The position numbers were made by a program, and so were the translations under genes. Positions 26,576 to 35,579 of a DNA stretch of 64,000 nucleotides are shown here, in pieces. Position 1 is the stretch's first letter. Every line of letters starts with the position of its first letter. The notes under the pieces are model-generated. The model had not been told where the DNA came from. It made no database searches and worked only from the letters and a program-made list of their open reading frames with translations. The stretch spans positions 310,001 through 374,000 of the forward strand of contig NZ_MVHF01000002.1 of the NCBI RefSeq assembly GCF_002086485.1, given 5' to 3'. The DNA comes from Mycobacterium aquaticum (GTDB taxonomy: Bacteria; Actinomycetota; Actinomycetes; Mycobacteriales; Mycobacteriaceae).

Positions 26576-26675
26576 GTCACATCCCTCCGCCCAAAATCCG
26601 ACGAACGCTGTGCAGCGCTGAATGCCCTGAATTCCCCTCCCCTGGCGAAATAAACCTGGCCGCCGGTGTCCGCTA

Positions 26676-26681
26676 TAGCAT
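26676..26681 (+). promoter_or_regulatory. -10 element for the M24 peptidase operon, probable leaderless start
   Basis: TAGCAT ends 6 nt before the ATG at 26688 without any Shine-Dalgarno between. Confidence 0.4.
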
Positions 26682-26687
26682 CGACCA

Positions 26688-27389
26688 ATGAATCGACCGA
26701 CTGTCGAAGAGCCTGTACGGGCCGAGAAGCTGATCGAAGCGCAAGACATGGCAGCGAAGCTGTTCGCCGAAATCAACGACCGCCGCATGGTCCGTGCCGG
26801 TATCGGTGAGCGCGCCCTCTCCGACGAGATTCATGACCTGGCGGCTGCGATGTTCGGCGTCACGAGGCACTGGCACAAGCGCATCGTCCGTTCGGGCGGC
26901 AACACATTGGAGACTTTCCGGGGCAACCCGCCCGATCGCCTGCTGTCCGAAGATGATGTCGTCTTCCTGGATTTCGGCCCCATATTCGAGGAGTGGGAAG
27001 CCGATTTCGGCCGCACATATGTGTTGGGCGACGACCCCCGCAAGCTCGAACTGCTCGATCGCCTGCCGGAGGTATGGCTGGCGGGCCGTGACTTCTTTCG
27101 CAGCGAGCCGCAGGTTACCGGGGAACAGCTGTACGACTTCGTCGTCGCTGCCAGCCGTGATGCCGGCTGGGATTTCGGCGGGGTCATCGCCGGGCATCTG
27201 GTCGGCGAGTTTCCGCACGAGAAGATCGACGGCGAGGACATCGAATCCTACGTCGCGCCCGGTTCGACCCGGCCCATGCGCCGAAAAGACCGGGCCGGCA
27301 ACGAGTGTCACTGGATACTCGAGGTACACCTCGTCGACCGTGACCGTGGATTCGGCGGCTTCTACGAAGAGCTGCTCGACCTGCCGTGA
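26688..27389 (+). CDS. M24-family metallopeptidase-like protein
   Basis: A 233-residue protein with the pita-bread fold of creatinase/aminopeptidase P. Visible features are the metal-binding stretches DVVFLDFGPIFEEWEADFGRTYVLG (two acidic ligands in DFG and ADFGR), IAGHLVGEFPHE with a His ligand, and the final ILEVHLVDRDRGFGGFYEE with an acidic ligand. It has no signal peptide. It is the first gene of an operon with a hydroxylysine-kinase-like phosphotransferase and a phospho-lyase-like PLP enzyme, so it may release an amine-bearing substrate from a peptide or amide. Confidence 0.83.
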   Translation: MNRPTVEEPVRAEKLIEAQDMAAKLFAEINDRRMVRAGIGERALSDEIHDLAAAMFGVTRHWHKRIVRSGGNTLETFRGNPPDRLLSEDDVVFLDFGPIFEEWEADFGRTYVLGDDPRKLELLDRLPEVWLAGRDFFRSEPQVTGEQLYDFVVAASRDAGWDFGGVIAGHLVGEFPHEKIDGEDIESYVAPGSTRPMRRKDRAGNECHWILEVHLVDRDRGFGGFYEELLDLP

Positions 27390-28423
27390 CCGACTCTGCG
27401 GGCGCTGAGATGCCCTTGGTGATGAGCCTGGCCGACCAGTACTACGGTATGCAGGTCCACGAGCTGACCTTCCTGGGCGGTGAGATCGACCGCAACTACC
27501 GGTTGACGACCAAGGACGGCGCCACCTATCTGGCGAGGCTCCAACTGCCGGTGCAGAATGTCGGCGAATTGCACTGGCAGGAAGCCATTTTGCTGCACCT
27601 GCTCGACAAAGACATCGGTGTCGCCGTGCCCACCATCGTGCGCGCCGCCGACGGCAGCCTGCACGTGCCGTTCGCGTCGGGCTCCGACAACGGCGTGCTG
27701 CGGGTGCTCAACTGGGTCAGCGGAACTGAGCTCAACAAGGTTGCTCACCATTCGCCGACATTGCTGAACCAACTGGGTGCGACTGCCGCTCGGGTGACCT
27801 TGGCCCTCGACGGTTTCGCTGCGCCGAATTTCCCCGCCACGCACCACTGGGATGTCACGCGCTCCGGCGAGGCAATCCGCGAATGTCTGTCCGCTGCACC
27901 GGAACTCATCGACAGTCACGGTGCCACCACGGTGCTCGGCTGGTTCAGTGAGATCGAACCTGTGCTGCGCGAATTGCCGCGGGTGATGGTGCACCAGGAT
28001 CTCAACGACAACAACGTGCTGGTCGAGCTGCGTGATGGTGTCCAGGTCATCTCCGGTGTGCTCGATTTCAACGATGCGCTGCGCGGTCCGCGGGTCGCAG
28101 AGCCTGCGATCGCCGGGGCATATGCGATGCTGCGCAAGGACGATCCGCTGCAGGCGCTGGGGCATGTGGTCGCCGGCTACCACGCTGTCACCCCGTTGGC
28201 GCCGGCGGAAATCGACGTCATCTATCCGCTCGCCGCTGCGAGATTGTGTGTGCAGGTGTTGACCTGGACCGTCCGGGGCCGTACCAACCCGACCGCGTAC
28301 GGCAGCATGCGCATGCGGCACACCTTGCCGACCCTCGAGCGTCTGCTGGCCATCGATCCTCGAACGGCCGGTACGCACCTGCGCTCGATGTGCGACACCG
28401 AACCACAGAGGGAGTCGAAATGA
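27386..28423 (+). CDS. APH-family kinase (hydroxylysine kinase/homoserine kinase II-like)
   Basis: A 345-residue small-molecule kinase with the aminoglycoside phosphotransferase fold. It has an N-terminal lobe with GGEIDRNYRLTTKDG and YLARLQ, the catalytic Brenner motif VMVHQDLNDNNVLVEL (Asp in HQD), and the metal-binding GVLDFNDAL. This arrangement matches hydroxylysine kinase-like proteins. It overlaps the M24 gene by 4 bp (GTGA) and the next gene by 4 bp (ATGA). With the downstream phospho-lyase it should first phosphorylate an amino alcohol. In many proteobacteria related kinase and aminotransferase domains are fused in one chain. Confidence 0.83.
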   Translation: MTDSAGAEMPLVMSLADQYYGMQVHELTFLGGEIDRNYRLTTKDGATYLARLQLPVQNVGELHWQEAILLHLLDKDIGVAVPTIVRAADGSLHVPFASGSDNGVLRVLNWVSGTELNKVAHHSPTLLNQLGATAARVTLALDGFAAPNFPATHHWDVTRSGEAIRECLSAAPELIDSHGATTVLGWFSEIEPVLRELPRVMVHQDLNDNNVLVELRDGVQVISGVLDFNDALRGPRVAEPAIAGAYAMLRKDDPLQALGHVVAGYHAVTPLAPAEIDVIYPLAAARLCVQVLTWTVRGRTNPTAYGSMRMRHTLPTLERLLAIDPRTAGTHLRSMCDTEPQRESK

Positions 28424-29763
28424 GTTCGCAGCCAATGCACATGGCCAATGCTTACGACGGCAGCGCAGCCGCCGAGCTCGACCCGGGCAGCCGCGCCCTC
28501 GCCGAGCGTCGGGAGGCGGTGCTGGCACCGAGCTACCGCCTGTTCTATCGGCGCCCGGTTTCGCTGGTGCGCGGCTCCGGCGTCTGGCTCTACGACGCCG
28601 AGGGCAACCGGTATCTCGACGCCTACAACAACGTTCCGGTGATCGGGCACAGCCATCCGCATGTGCAGCAGTTGGTCGGTGAGCAGCTGGGAATCCTCAA
28701 TACTCACACGCGCTATCTCACCGAACCTCTGGTCGCCTACTCCGAACGGCTGCTGGCGCTGTTTCCCGCAGAGCTGTCGAAGGTGGTCTACACGTGCACG
28801 GGCAGCGAAGCCGTCGACCTCGCACTGCGCACGGCCCGCTATGAAACCGGGGCGCAGGGCATCATCTGTACGTCGCACGCCTATCACGGGTGCACTGCCG
28901 CGGCCGCCGAGATCTCGCCGAGTCTGGGACCCAACAACGAGATTCCCCCGCACGTGGTGGGTGTCGAGGCGCCTGACTTCTATCGTGAGTCGGCGGATGA
29001 GGCGGGCGAGCGTTTCGCGCAGCGTGTCCGCGAGGCCATCGACGTTCTCGCCGAGCGTGGAGTCGGGCTCGCCGCCATGATCGTCGATTCGGTGCTGTCC
29101 AGTGACGGTGTGCAGGCCGATCCTGCCGGGTTTCTCCGCCCGGCAGCCGAGGTGATCCGCGCGGCCGGTGGGTTGTGGATCGCCGACGAAGTGCAGCCGG
29201 GCTTCGGGCGTCTGGGTGCCGGCTGGTGGGGCTTCACCCGGCACGGACTGAACCCCGACCTCGTGGTGCTCGGCAAGCCCATGGGCAACGGCATACCGAT
29301 TGCCGCGGTGGTGGGCCGCGACGGCGTGATGGCCCGTTTCGGTCGAGATATCCGTTACTTCAACACATTCGGTGGCAATCCGGTCAGCATCGCGGCGGCG
29401 ACGGCGGTGCTCGACGTCATCGAGGATGAACAGTTGATCGGCAATGCCCGCGCGGCCGGCGCACGGCTGATGGCCGGGTTGCAGGAGTTGGCGGGACGCC
29501 ACCGCGTGCTCGGCGACGTCCGTGGTGCGGGACTGTTCGTCGCCGCCGAGATCGTCCAAGACCGCGACAGCCGGTCACCCGATGCCGACACGGCCGCTGC
29601 GGTGGTCAACGAGCTGCGAGAGCGTCGCATCTTGATCAGCGCTTCCGGCCGCGCGCAGAACGTCTTGAAGATCCGGCCACCGCTGCCATTCACCATCGAC
29701 CATGCGGACCTCTTCGTCACGGCACTCGATGAGGTTCTCGGTCATTCGGTCAGAGTCGAGTGA
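28420..29763 (+). CDS. Class III PLP aminotransferase/phospho-lyase-like enzyme
   Basis: A 447-residue PLP enzyme. Key features are YLDAYNNVPVIGHSHP, the PLP phosphate-binding TGSEAVDLAL, WIADEVQPGFGRLG with the ring-pairing Asp, and the Schiff-base Lys in VLGKPMGNGIPIAAV. The NNVPVIGHSHP and GKPMGNG segments are those of ethanolamine-phosphate and phosphohydroxylysine phospho-lyases rather than of ornithine aminotransferases. Paired with the upstream kinase, the likely reaction is phosphate elimination from a phosphorylated amino alcohol to give an aldehyde, ammonia and phosphate. Its 3' end overlaps the convergent regulator gene by 22 bp. Confidence 0.85.
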   Translation: MSSQPMHMANAYDGSAAAELDPGSRALAERREAVLAPSYRLFYRRPVSLVRGSGVWLYDAEGNRYLDAYNNVPVIGHSHPHVQQLVGEQLGILNTHTRYLTEPLVAYSERLLALFPAELSKVVYTCTGSEAVDLALRTARYETGAQGIICTSHAYHGCTAAAAEISPSLGPNNEIPPHVVGVEAPDFYRESADEAGERFAQRVREAIDVLAERGVGLAAMIVDSVLSSDGVQADPAGFLRPAAEVIRAAGGLWIADEVQPGFGRLGAGWWGFTRHGLNPDLVVLGKPMGNGIPIAAVVGRDGVMARFGRDIRYFNTFGGNPVSIAAATAVLDVIEDEQLIGNARAAGARLMAGLQELAGRHRVLGDVRGAGLFVAAEIVQDRDSRSPDADTAAAVVNELRERRILISASGRAQNVLKIRPPLPFTIDHADLFVTALDEVLGHSVRVE

Positions 29764-30662
29764 TCCTGCGCCTCAAGCAGATCCCGGCCACCCAGGTGAG
29801 TAGCGGCCCAACTGGCGAGCAGGGTCAGGGCATCTGCTGACGGGCTGGCCGGTTCCGGGCTGTAGATCGTCAGGACCAATCCGGGATCGGCAGGGAGCGG
29901 CATCGTTTCGTACTCGACCTGAATGTCTCCGACGACCGGGTGATGGAAGGTCTTGGTGCCGGTGTAATGCAGCCGCACATTGTGTTTGGCCCACCGCACC
30001 CGGAATTCCTCGCTGCGGGTGGAGAGTTCGCCTACGAGGTCGGAGATGCTGCGGTCGTAGGGGTCGCGCCCGGCATCGGTGCGTAGCAGATTGACTGCGC
30101 TGTCAGCCATCTGGTCCCAGTCCGGGTAGAACTCGCGGGCGGCGGGATCAAGGAAACAGAACCGCACGAAGTTGACCGGCCGGCTGGGGTCGGGATGCAA
30201 CGGATCCGGGTAGAGCGGGCTGTAGAACGCGTAGGCGAGTTGGTTTCCGCAGACGAGATCGTGGCGAGCGTTGCGCACGAAGGCAGGCACGGTCATGGCG
30301 TCGCACACCCGCTGCACCATCGGTCGTACGGTTTTGCTTCGGCGCGGCCGGGACCGTTGTGGGCCGGTGCTGACCGCGCGGTGCAGATCGAAGAGGTGCG
30401 ATCGTTCGGCCTCGTCCAGTTGCAGGGCGCGGGCAATTGCGTCGAGCACCGTTTCGGACACGCCACGAACCTTGCCGCGCTCGATCTGGGTGTAGTAATC
30501 GACCGAAAGTCCGGCCAGAGTGGCCACCTCTTGCCGGCGCAGACCGGGCACGCGCCGCTTGGCTGCGTCGTAGACAGGTAATCCGAGCTGGTCGGGGGTG
30601 ATCCGCGCGCGCCGGGACGCGAGGAACTCGCCGATCTGCGCGGCGCGGTCGGAGCTGTCCAT
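29742..30662 (-). CDS. XRE-type regulator with MmyB-like ligand-binding domain
   Basis: A 306-residue regulator. The N-terminal HTH (about 10-85: RRQEVATLAGLSVDYYTQIERGKVRGVS) is followed by an MmyB-like PAS-type domain (about 105-280: VPAFVRNARHDLVCGNQLAYAFY, shown by VRNARHDLV and NFVRFCFLD, then HHPVVGDIQVEYE). This family binds fatty-acid-like ligands and controls divergent genes. Here the MFS exporter and esterase start 178 bp away on the other strand, and an inverted repeat lies between. Confidence 0.88.
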   Translation of the reverse strand: MDSSDRAAQIGEFLASRRARITPDQLGLPVYDAAKRRVPGLRRQEVATLAGLSVDYYTQIERGKVRGVSETVLDAIARALQLDEAERSHLFDLHRAVSTGPQRSRPRRSKTVRPMVQRVCDAMTVPAFVRNARHDLVCGNQLAYAFYSPLYPDPLHPDPSRPVNFVRFCFLDPAAREFYPDWDQMADSAVNLLRTDAGRDPYDRSISDLVGELSTRSEEFRVRWAKHNVRLHYTGTKTFHHPVVGDIQVEYETMPLPADPGLVLTIYSPEPASPSADALTLLASWAATHLGGRDLLEAQDHSTLTE

Positions 30663-30706
30663 AGTGGCGAGGGTACGACCCGACCTCGGCCATCACCAGG
30701 TTCTGC

Positions 30707-30733
30707 GAAGGGGGTGCTGCCGGCACCCCTTTC
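30707..30733. promoter_or_regulatory. Inverted repeat between the MmyB-like regulator and the MFS gene
   Basis: GAAGGGGGTGC at 30707-30717 pairs with GCACCCCTTTC at 30723-30733 (11 bp with one G-T, 5-nt loop). It is 45 bp from the regulator start and 107 bp from the MFS start; it could be the operator or a leader hairpin. Confidence 0.5.
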
Positions 30734-30839
30734 ACTGTCGCCTGCCATCCGCAGGATTTGCCGGGTTCCATGGTGTTGCGGGGTGCTGCGACGCAAACAC
30801 GCTCGCGCAACCGTTTTCCGAAGAGTTTATGAGGTGAGA

Positions 30840-32066
30840 ATGACCCAGTCCGGCCGACAGACCAAGCGATCGACGCGGTTACCCGCGGTGGTGTACGTGA
30901 TCGGGGCAGGGATCTTCCTGATGGGCACCACGGAATTCATGATCGCCGGATTGCTTCCGGAGACAGCCGCCGATCTCGGCGTCGACGTCGCCAGGGCCGG
31001 TCTGCTGATCACCGCGTTCGCCATCGGGATGATCATCGGTCCGCCCGTGATGGCATTGGCCACAGTACGTCTGCCCGCCCGAGCCACATTGATGGGTGCG
31101 CTGGCAGTCTTCGCGGCAGGACATGTCGTGGCCGCGGTCAGTGACTCGTTCACCGTTGTTGCCGCCACTCGGTTCGTCACAGCGTTGGCCACAGGTACGT
31201 TTTGGGCCGTTGGGGCCGTGGTCGCGGCCAAGGCCGCCGGTCCGGGAAACAGTGCACGTGCGCTCGCAGTGATGTCCGGCGGCCTCAGCTTGGCTGTGAT
31301 CGCGGGAGTGCCGATCGGTACATTCGCCGGTCAGCTGTCCGGTTGGCGGGGCCCGTTCTGGATGCTCGCAGTGCTGGCCGCGGCCACCATCGCCGCAGTG
31401 GCGATGGTGGCCCCGGCGACTGCCGACGAGGGCGCTCACACGGTGTCGATCCGCGCGGAACTGTCGACGTTGCGGGAGCGGCGGATGTGGGTGGTGCTGG
31501 GTGCGATCACCCTCGCGCAGGCGGGATTCCTTGGCGCCTACAGCTTCATCACGCCATTGTTGACCGAGCGTGCGCGGATCCCGACTGCGCTCGTCCCCGT
31601 CGTCCTGATCGTCTTCGGATTGGGTGCCCTGGGCGGCACCCTCGTCGGCGGTCGATTCGGTGACCGCCGCCCGCTGGTCACGGTCATCACCGCAATATCA
31701 CTCACCACCGCGGCACTGCTGATGCTGGCGGCGGTGGCCGATCACCCGGTGCTCGTGGTGGTGTTGGTGGTCGTGCTCGGAGCATCCGGCCTCGGCGCCA
31801 ACCCGGTGCTCATCGCGCAAACCCTGAGCTATGCGGGACGCCAGTCAGCACTGGCGTCGTCGTTGGCCACCGCCGCATTCAATCTCGGCACGGCCGGGGG
31901 ATCAGCGCTGGCCGCAGTCACGCTGTCGACTGCCGTGGGCCTGGCGGGGCCTGCGATGCTCGGCGCACTGCTGACGGGATGCGCGCTCGTGCCGGTCGGC
32001 GTGCTGGTCGTTGCTTCGCAGGTCAAGCAGCACCATGCCCGACCATGCCCGGCTGCCGTCAGCTGA
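30840..32066 (+). CDS. MFS transporter (DHA1/Cmx-AraJ-like efflux)
   Basis: A 408-residue inner-membrane efflux protein with 12 transmembrane helices. The first helix carries GAGIFLMGTTEFMIAGLLPETAADLGV in pattern (key: GTTEFMIAGLLP), characteristic of the Cmx/AraJ/YdhP exporters of the drug:H+ antiporter-1 family. Motif C-like GGLSLAVIAGVPIGT lies in TM5. The ATG at 30840 lies just after GAGGTGAG. An esterase-like lipoprotein follows 50 bp downstream. Expression is probably controlled by the divergent MmyB-like regulator. Confidence 0.88.
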   Translation: MTQSGRQTKRSTRLPAVVYVIGAGIFLMGTTEFMIAGLLPETAADLGVDVARAGLLITAFAIGMIIGPPVMALATVRLPARATLMGALAVFAAGHVVAAVSDSFTVVAATRFVTALATGTFWAVGAVVAAKAAGPGNSARALAVMSGGLSLAVIAGVPIGTFAGQLSGWRGPFWMLAVLAAATIAAVAMVAPATADEGAHTVSIRAELSTLRERRMWVVLGAITLAQAGFLGAYSFITPLLTERARIPTALVPVVLIVFGLGALGGTLVGGRFGDRRPLVTVITAISLTTAALLMLAAVADHPVLVVVLVVVLGASGLGANPVLIAQTLSYAGRQSALASSLATAAFNLGTAGGSALAAVTLSTAVGLAGPAMLGALLTGCALVPVGVLVVASQVKQHHARPCPAAVS

Positions 32067-32116
32067 CCGCATTTCGTTCCTGCCCACCCTCTTCCCGACG
32101 ACAAGGAGCATCGCTG

Positions 32117-33238
32117 ATGAGATCCACACCGGCACAATTCAATCCGAACCTCAGTCGACGCGGAGTTCTACAGTTGGCGGGCGCAAGTGCGGCGGCGCTG
32201 GGCGTTCTTGTCGCGTCAGGATGTGCCACGTCCGGCGACGCAGCTCCGTCATCGGGACCGGCGGTGCCCGCCGATCTGCCCGCAGGCGACACCTCCCGCG
32301 GAGCGGACAACTTCTACACCAGCGATCGGGTGACCGTTGAGAACGTGTCGTTTCTCAACCAGTACCGGATGTCCGTGTCCGGCAGCTTGTTCGCTCCCAA
32401 GGACTTGGATCGTCGTGCTCGCACTTCGGCGGTGGTCGTGGGACATCCGATGGGCGCGGTCAAAGAACAGAGCGCCAACCTGTATGCCACGAAGCTGGCC
32501 GAGCAGGGGTTCGTTGCGATGTCACTTGATCTGTCGTTCTGGGGTGACAGCGCCGGCGAACCCCGTAACGCGGTGTCCCCGGATATCTATGCCGAGGACT
32601 TCAGTGCCGCAGTGGACTTTCTGCGCACCCAGGCGTTCGTGGACCGGGAACGGATCGGTGCGCTCGGGATCTGCGGCAGTGGCAGCTTCGTTGTCAGCGC
32701 CGCGAAGATCGACCCGCGTATCAAGGCGATCGCGACGGTCAGCATGTACGACATGGGCGCTGCCAACCGCAACGGGCTGCGCCATTCGGTCACCGCAGAG
32801 CAGCGACAGCAGATCATCGAACACGCCGCACGGCAACGCGACGTGGAATTCGCCGGGGGTGCAGTGGAATACACAGCTGGGACACCCGAACAGCTCACGG
32901 ACCGATCCACCGCAGTAGACCGGGAATTCTACGACTTCTACCGCACCTCAAGAGGTTTCAGTTCCAAGACCACCACACACCCCACCCTGGCCAGCAATGT
33001 CAAGTTCATGAACTTCTATCCCTTCACCGACATCGAAACCATCTCCCCGCGGCCGATGCTCTTCATCGCCGGAGAACACGCACACTCCCGCGAGTTCAGC
33101 GAAGACGCGTTCCGGTTGGCGGGGCCGGCCAAACAGCTCGTGATCGTGCCCGGCGCCGGCCACGTCGACCTCTACGACCGGGTCGAGCTCATTCCGTTCG
33201 CCACCCTGTCGACGTTCTTCCGCGACGGCCTGACCTGA
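32117..33238 (+). CDS. Exported alpha/beta hydrolase lipoprotein
   Basis: A 373-residue protein with a twin-arginine-like signal (SRRGVLQLAG) ending in a lipobox VASGC (Cys near residue 35), so it is probably a Tat-exported lipoprotein. The hydrolase core has VVVGHPMGAVKEQSANLYA, the nucleophile elbow LGICGSGSFVVSAA with Ser flanked by small residues, AGEHAHSREFS and the His in PGAGHVDLYDR. This is the YcjY/DLH-like family often found with MmyB-like regulators and MFS pumps. The substrate is unknown. Confidence 0.82.
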   Translation: MRSTPAQFNPNLSRRGVLQLAGASAAALGVLVASGCATSGDAAPSSGPAVPADLPAGDTSRGADNFYTSDRVTVENVSFLNQYRMSVSGSLFAPKDLDRRARTSAVVVGHPMGAVKEQSANLYATKLAEQGFVAMSLDLSFWGDSAGEPRNAVSPDIYAEDFSAAVDFLRTQAFVDRERIGALGICGSGSFVVSAAKIDPRIKAIATVSMYDMGAANRNGLRHSVTAEQRQQIIEHAARQRDVEFAGGAVEYTAGTPEQLTDRSTAVDREFYDFYRTSRGFSSKTTTHPTLASNVKFMNFYPFTDIETISPRPMLFIAGEHAHSREFSEDAFRLAGPAKQLVIVPGAGHVDLYDRVELIPFATLSTFFRDGLT

Positions 33239-33253
33239 TCAGGTCTTCGACCG

Positions 33254-34171
33254 TCAGCGTGCCGTCAGCCAGAGCAGACTGCCGAGGCCGGCGACAACGC
33301 AGTAGATCGCAAACGGGGTCAGGGTGCGGGTTTCGAAGTAGCGGGTCAGAAACCGCACGGCCAGGTAGGCGCTGACGAACGACGCGATGCTGCCCAGCAA
33401 CACCTGGCCTCCGATGCCGCTGCCCTGCGGACCGAACAGCTCGGGGATCTTCAGCACGCCTGCCGCGAGGATCACGGGTGTCGCGAGCAGGAACGAGAAC
33501 CGTGCAGCGTCCTCATGGGAGAGGCCCCGCAGGAGACCGGCAGCCATGGTCACACCGGACCGGCTGATCCCCGGTAGCAGTGCCAAAGCCTGCGCCGAGC
33601 CGATCAGCACACCGCGCGCCATGGGAATCTTGCTGATCCGCACATCGGCTTCGGTGAGCAGGGCGCCCGCTGTGGCCGCACCGGGCGCATCGGTGACCGT
33701 CTGTACGGCTGCGCGGCGTCGCAGCCGCTCGGCCCCGTAGAGCACGGCACCGTTGATGGCGAGGAACACGGCGGCAGGCACCGGCTTGCCGAGAGTCGTG
33801 CGGAACAGATGGTCGAGCGCCAGGCCGGCGATGCCCACGGGGATCGTCGCGGCGATGATCATCCACGCCAGGCGCTCGTTGGACTCGGTGATGCGCCGAT
33901 AGCGGATGGAGGTGACCAGGCCGCGCACGATGGCGACCCAGTCCCGCCAGAAGAACACGAGCAACGCCAGTGCGGTCGCGACGTGCAAGCCGACGATGAA
34001 CGCCAGATACGGCGACTCGGGTGCGGACACGTCGAGGTCGCGGCCCCATTGGCCGCCGACGAGCGCGGGGATCAGGATCGAATGGCCGAGGCTGGACACC
34101 GGAAACAGTTCGGTGACACCCTGCAGAGCTCCGACGACGAGCGCCTCCAGATAACTGAGGTGTGCTGACAC
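33254..34171 (-). CDS. uppP: Undecaprenyl-diphosphate phosphatase
   Basis: A 305-residue membrane enzyme (BacA family) that removes a phosphate from undecaprenyl/decaprenyl diphosphate to recycle the peptidoglycan lipid carrier. It has the two family motifs: ALQGVTELFPVSSLGH near the N-terminus with the catalytic Glu and Ser, and PGISRSGVTMAAGL with the catalytic Arg. Seven or more transmembrane helices are visible. The GTG at 34171 is chosen because GAAGGGA lies about 7 nt upstream and the family starts here. High expression of this enzyme can give bacitracin resistance. Confidence 0.93.
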   Translation of the reverse strand: MSAHLSYLEALVVGALQGVTELFPVSSLGHSILIPALVGGQWGRDLDVSAPESPYLAFIVGLHVATALALLVFFWRDWVAIVRGLVTSIRYRRITESNERLAWMIIAATIPVGIAGLALDHLFRTTLGKPVPAAVFLAINGAVLYGAERLRRRAAVQTVTDAPGAATAGALLTEADVRISKIPMARGVLIGSAQALALLPGISRSGVTMAAGLLRGLSHEDAARFSFLLATPVILAAGVLKIPELFGPQGSGIGGQVLLGSIASFVSAYLAVRFLTRYFETRTLTPFAIYCVVAGLGSLLWLTAR

Positions 34172-34344
34172 GCAAGGTTCCCTTCGGTCGACGCCTCGCC
34201 GGCGCTCGACGGTAGGGCCATGCCCAGGCGCTGAGTTTGATGTCGGTGCGATCGGTGACCGCAACCGCAACCACCGTAGGTGGCCCTTGCTGAGCTTTTG
34301 CTGAAGGGAACTGGTGAACTGACTGGACGCCGGATTGCCACGGA

Positions 34345-35049
34345 TCAAACGGTCGTCGTGACACCTACATAGGACAACACGACATCGGATTCATCGGTCT
34401 TGCGTGTCAACGTCGCGTACGAGCGGATGAAGGACTGGCCCACGCAGCCGTCGATCTTGACGTGAAAGTTGCTGATCATGATCCATGGTCTGGCGCTCTT
34501 GAATTCCTTCTTGTCGACCGGCACCACGATGATGATGCCGGGTTTGAGGCCCACTGTGATGACGCCGTTGACCGGTGTGCCGATCACGGGCACCACCGTC
34601 GTCGGAAGTGCACCGACGGGACCGGAGAGGCCGACCGACGGGGTGAGCCCGGCGCTGCCGGCCATCGTCACACCGTTCGACGTGCTCATGTCGACACCGC
34701 ATCCGATCTCATATCCGACCTCCAACAATCCTTGGGGGTCGCCCGGGCCGGCCAACGTCCCGGTGAATGTGCCGTTGGCGAGATACTCCCGCGATGAGAC
34801 GGCAGTCGTCAACGGAGGCACCGGAACCTGAGCCTCGTCCATCGCCCCGAGTGTCAGGAACCAGCCGTCCGGCGTGTGAACGCTGACTGTCTCGCCGGAT
34901 GTCACCTTTCCGTCGGTGGCGGGGTCTGCGGCGGGAGGCGGGGTGGCGGGATCGGGATCGGCCCCAGCCGGAGGCGAGATGGTCGCGGCGAGGGCGACGC
35001 ACACGACGAAAGCCGCGGCGCGGCGGAAACCCACAGCCGATGGATTCAC
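34345..35049 (-). CDS. MspA-family porin
   Basis: A 234-residue outer-membrane porin precursor. From the GTG at 35049 it has a signal peptide (about 1-31, ending PPAGADPD). The mature part follows MspA: VHTPDGWFLTLGAMDE, PLTTAVSSREYLANGTFTG, LEVGYEIGCGVDMS, VTVGLKPGIIIVVPVDKKEFKS in pattern (key: LKPGIIIVVPV), and IDGCVGQSFIRSYATLT. MspA forms octameric channels for small hydrophilic nutrients in fast-growing mycobacteria. It has two Cys (GCGVD and DGCVG) that most MspA sequences lack, and an N-terminal Pro/Asp-rich extension, so it is a divergent paralogue. Confidence 0.87.
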   Translation of the reverse strand: MNPSAVGFRRAAAFVVCVALAATISPPAGADPDPATPPPAADPATDGKVTSGETVSVHTPDGWFLTLGAMDEAQVPVPPLTTAVSSREYLANGTFTGTLAGPGDPQGLLEVGYEIGCGVDMSTSNGVTMAGSAGLTPSVGLSGPVGALPTTVVPVIGTPVNGVITVGLKPGIIIVVPVDKKEFKSARPWIMISNFHVKIDGCVGQSFIRSYATLTRKTDESDVVLSYVGVTTTV

Positions 35050-35238
35050 GGCCGATACGCTAGACCTGCGGTGATTCGTCGCTTGGCCGACGCTCGGTAC
35101 CGAGAGCACAGTCGTTATGGCGCCGTGATCGAGATGGGATGTGGCCAGGGCGGGTGAGTGGTCCAACCGCATGCACCATCTGCACTCGGGCCCTATCGTG
35201 GAGGAGAACGCCTGGTCGGGCGTCATTGAGGAGTGGTG

Positions 35239-35478
35239 ATGAGCGGTCGTAAGTGGGCGCTGGCACTGTTGGTTGGTGCCGCCCTGGCCGCCACGGCTGG
35301 CAGCGGGCTGGCGCACGCGCAGCCGGATCCCGCTGTGCCGGTGATCCCATCGATCCTCGATCAGTTGGTCACGTCGGGACCTGCGTTGGACGTCGATCCG
35401 AGCGACCAGGGTGGTCGGTCCAAGTACTCCGACGACGTCGGGATGGTCTGCCAGAACCTCACGGCTCGCTGCCGTTGA
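35239..35478 (+). CDS. Small secreted hypothetical protein
   Basis: A 79-residue protein with a clear signal peptide (about 1-28, ending LAHAQPDP). The mature part of about 50 residues is VPVIPSILDQLVTSGPALDVDPSDQG in pattern, ending with two Cys (MVCQNLTARC) likely to form a disulfide. GAGGAG precedes the ATG at 35239. It is divergent from the MspA porin. I do not know the function; similar tiny secreted proteins are common in mycobacteria. Confidence 0.65.
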   Translation: MSGRKWALALLVGAALAATAGSGLAHAQPDPAVPVIPSILDQLVTSGPALDVDPSDQGGRSKYSDDVGMVCQNLTARCR

Positions 35479-35579
35479 TGCTCTGCAGTTGACTGGCAAC
35501 CGGCCATAGCCGTCGCCAGTGTGCGTCCTCTGCGAAAAGTGGGCCGATTTTTCGCAGCCAGTTCACACTCGCGAGAGGC

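Noticed and set aside
30714..30839. An N-terminal extension of the MFS protein in frame from 30714
   Set aside because: The extra 42 residues are Cys/Arg-rich, unlike the family, and overlap an inverted repeat; the ATG at 30840 has a good ribosome-binding site.
34172..34348. A 59-residue N-terminal extension of UppP
   Set aside because: The GTG at 34171 has a ribosome-binding site and matches the family start; the extension has no similarity.
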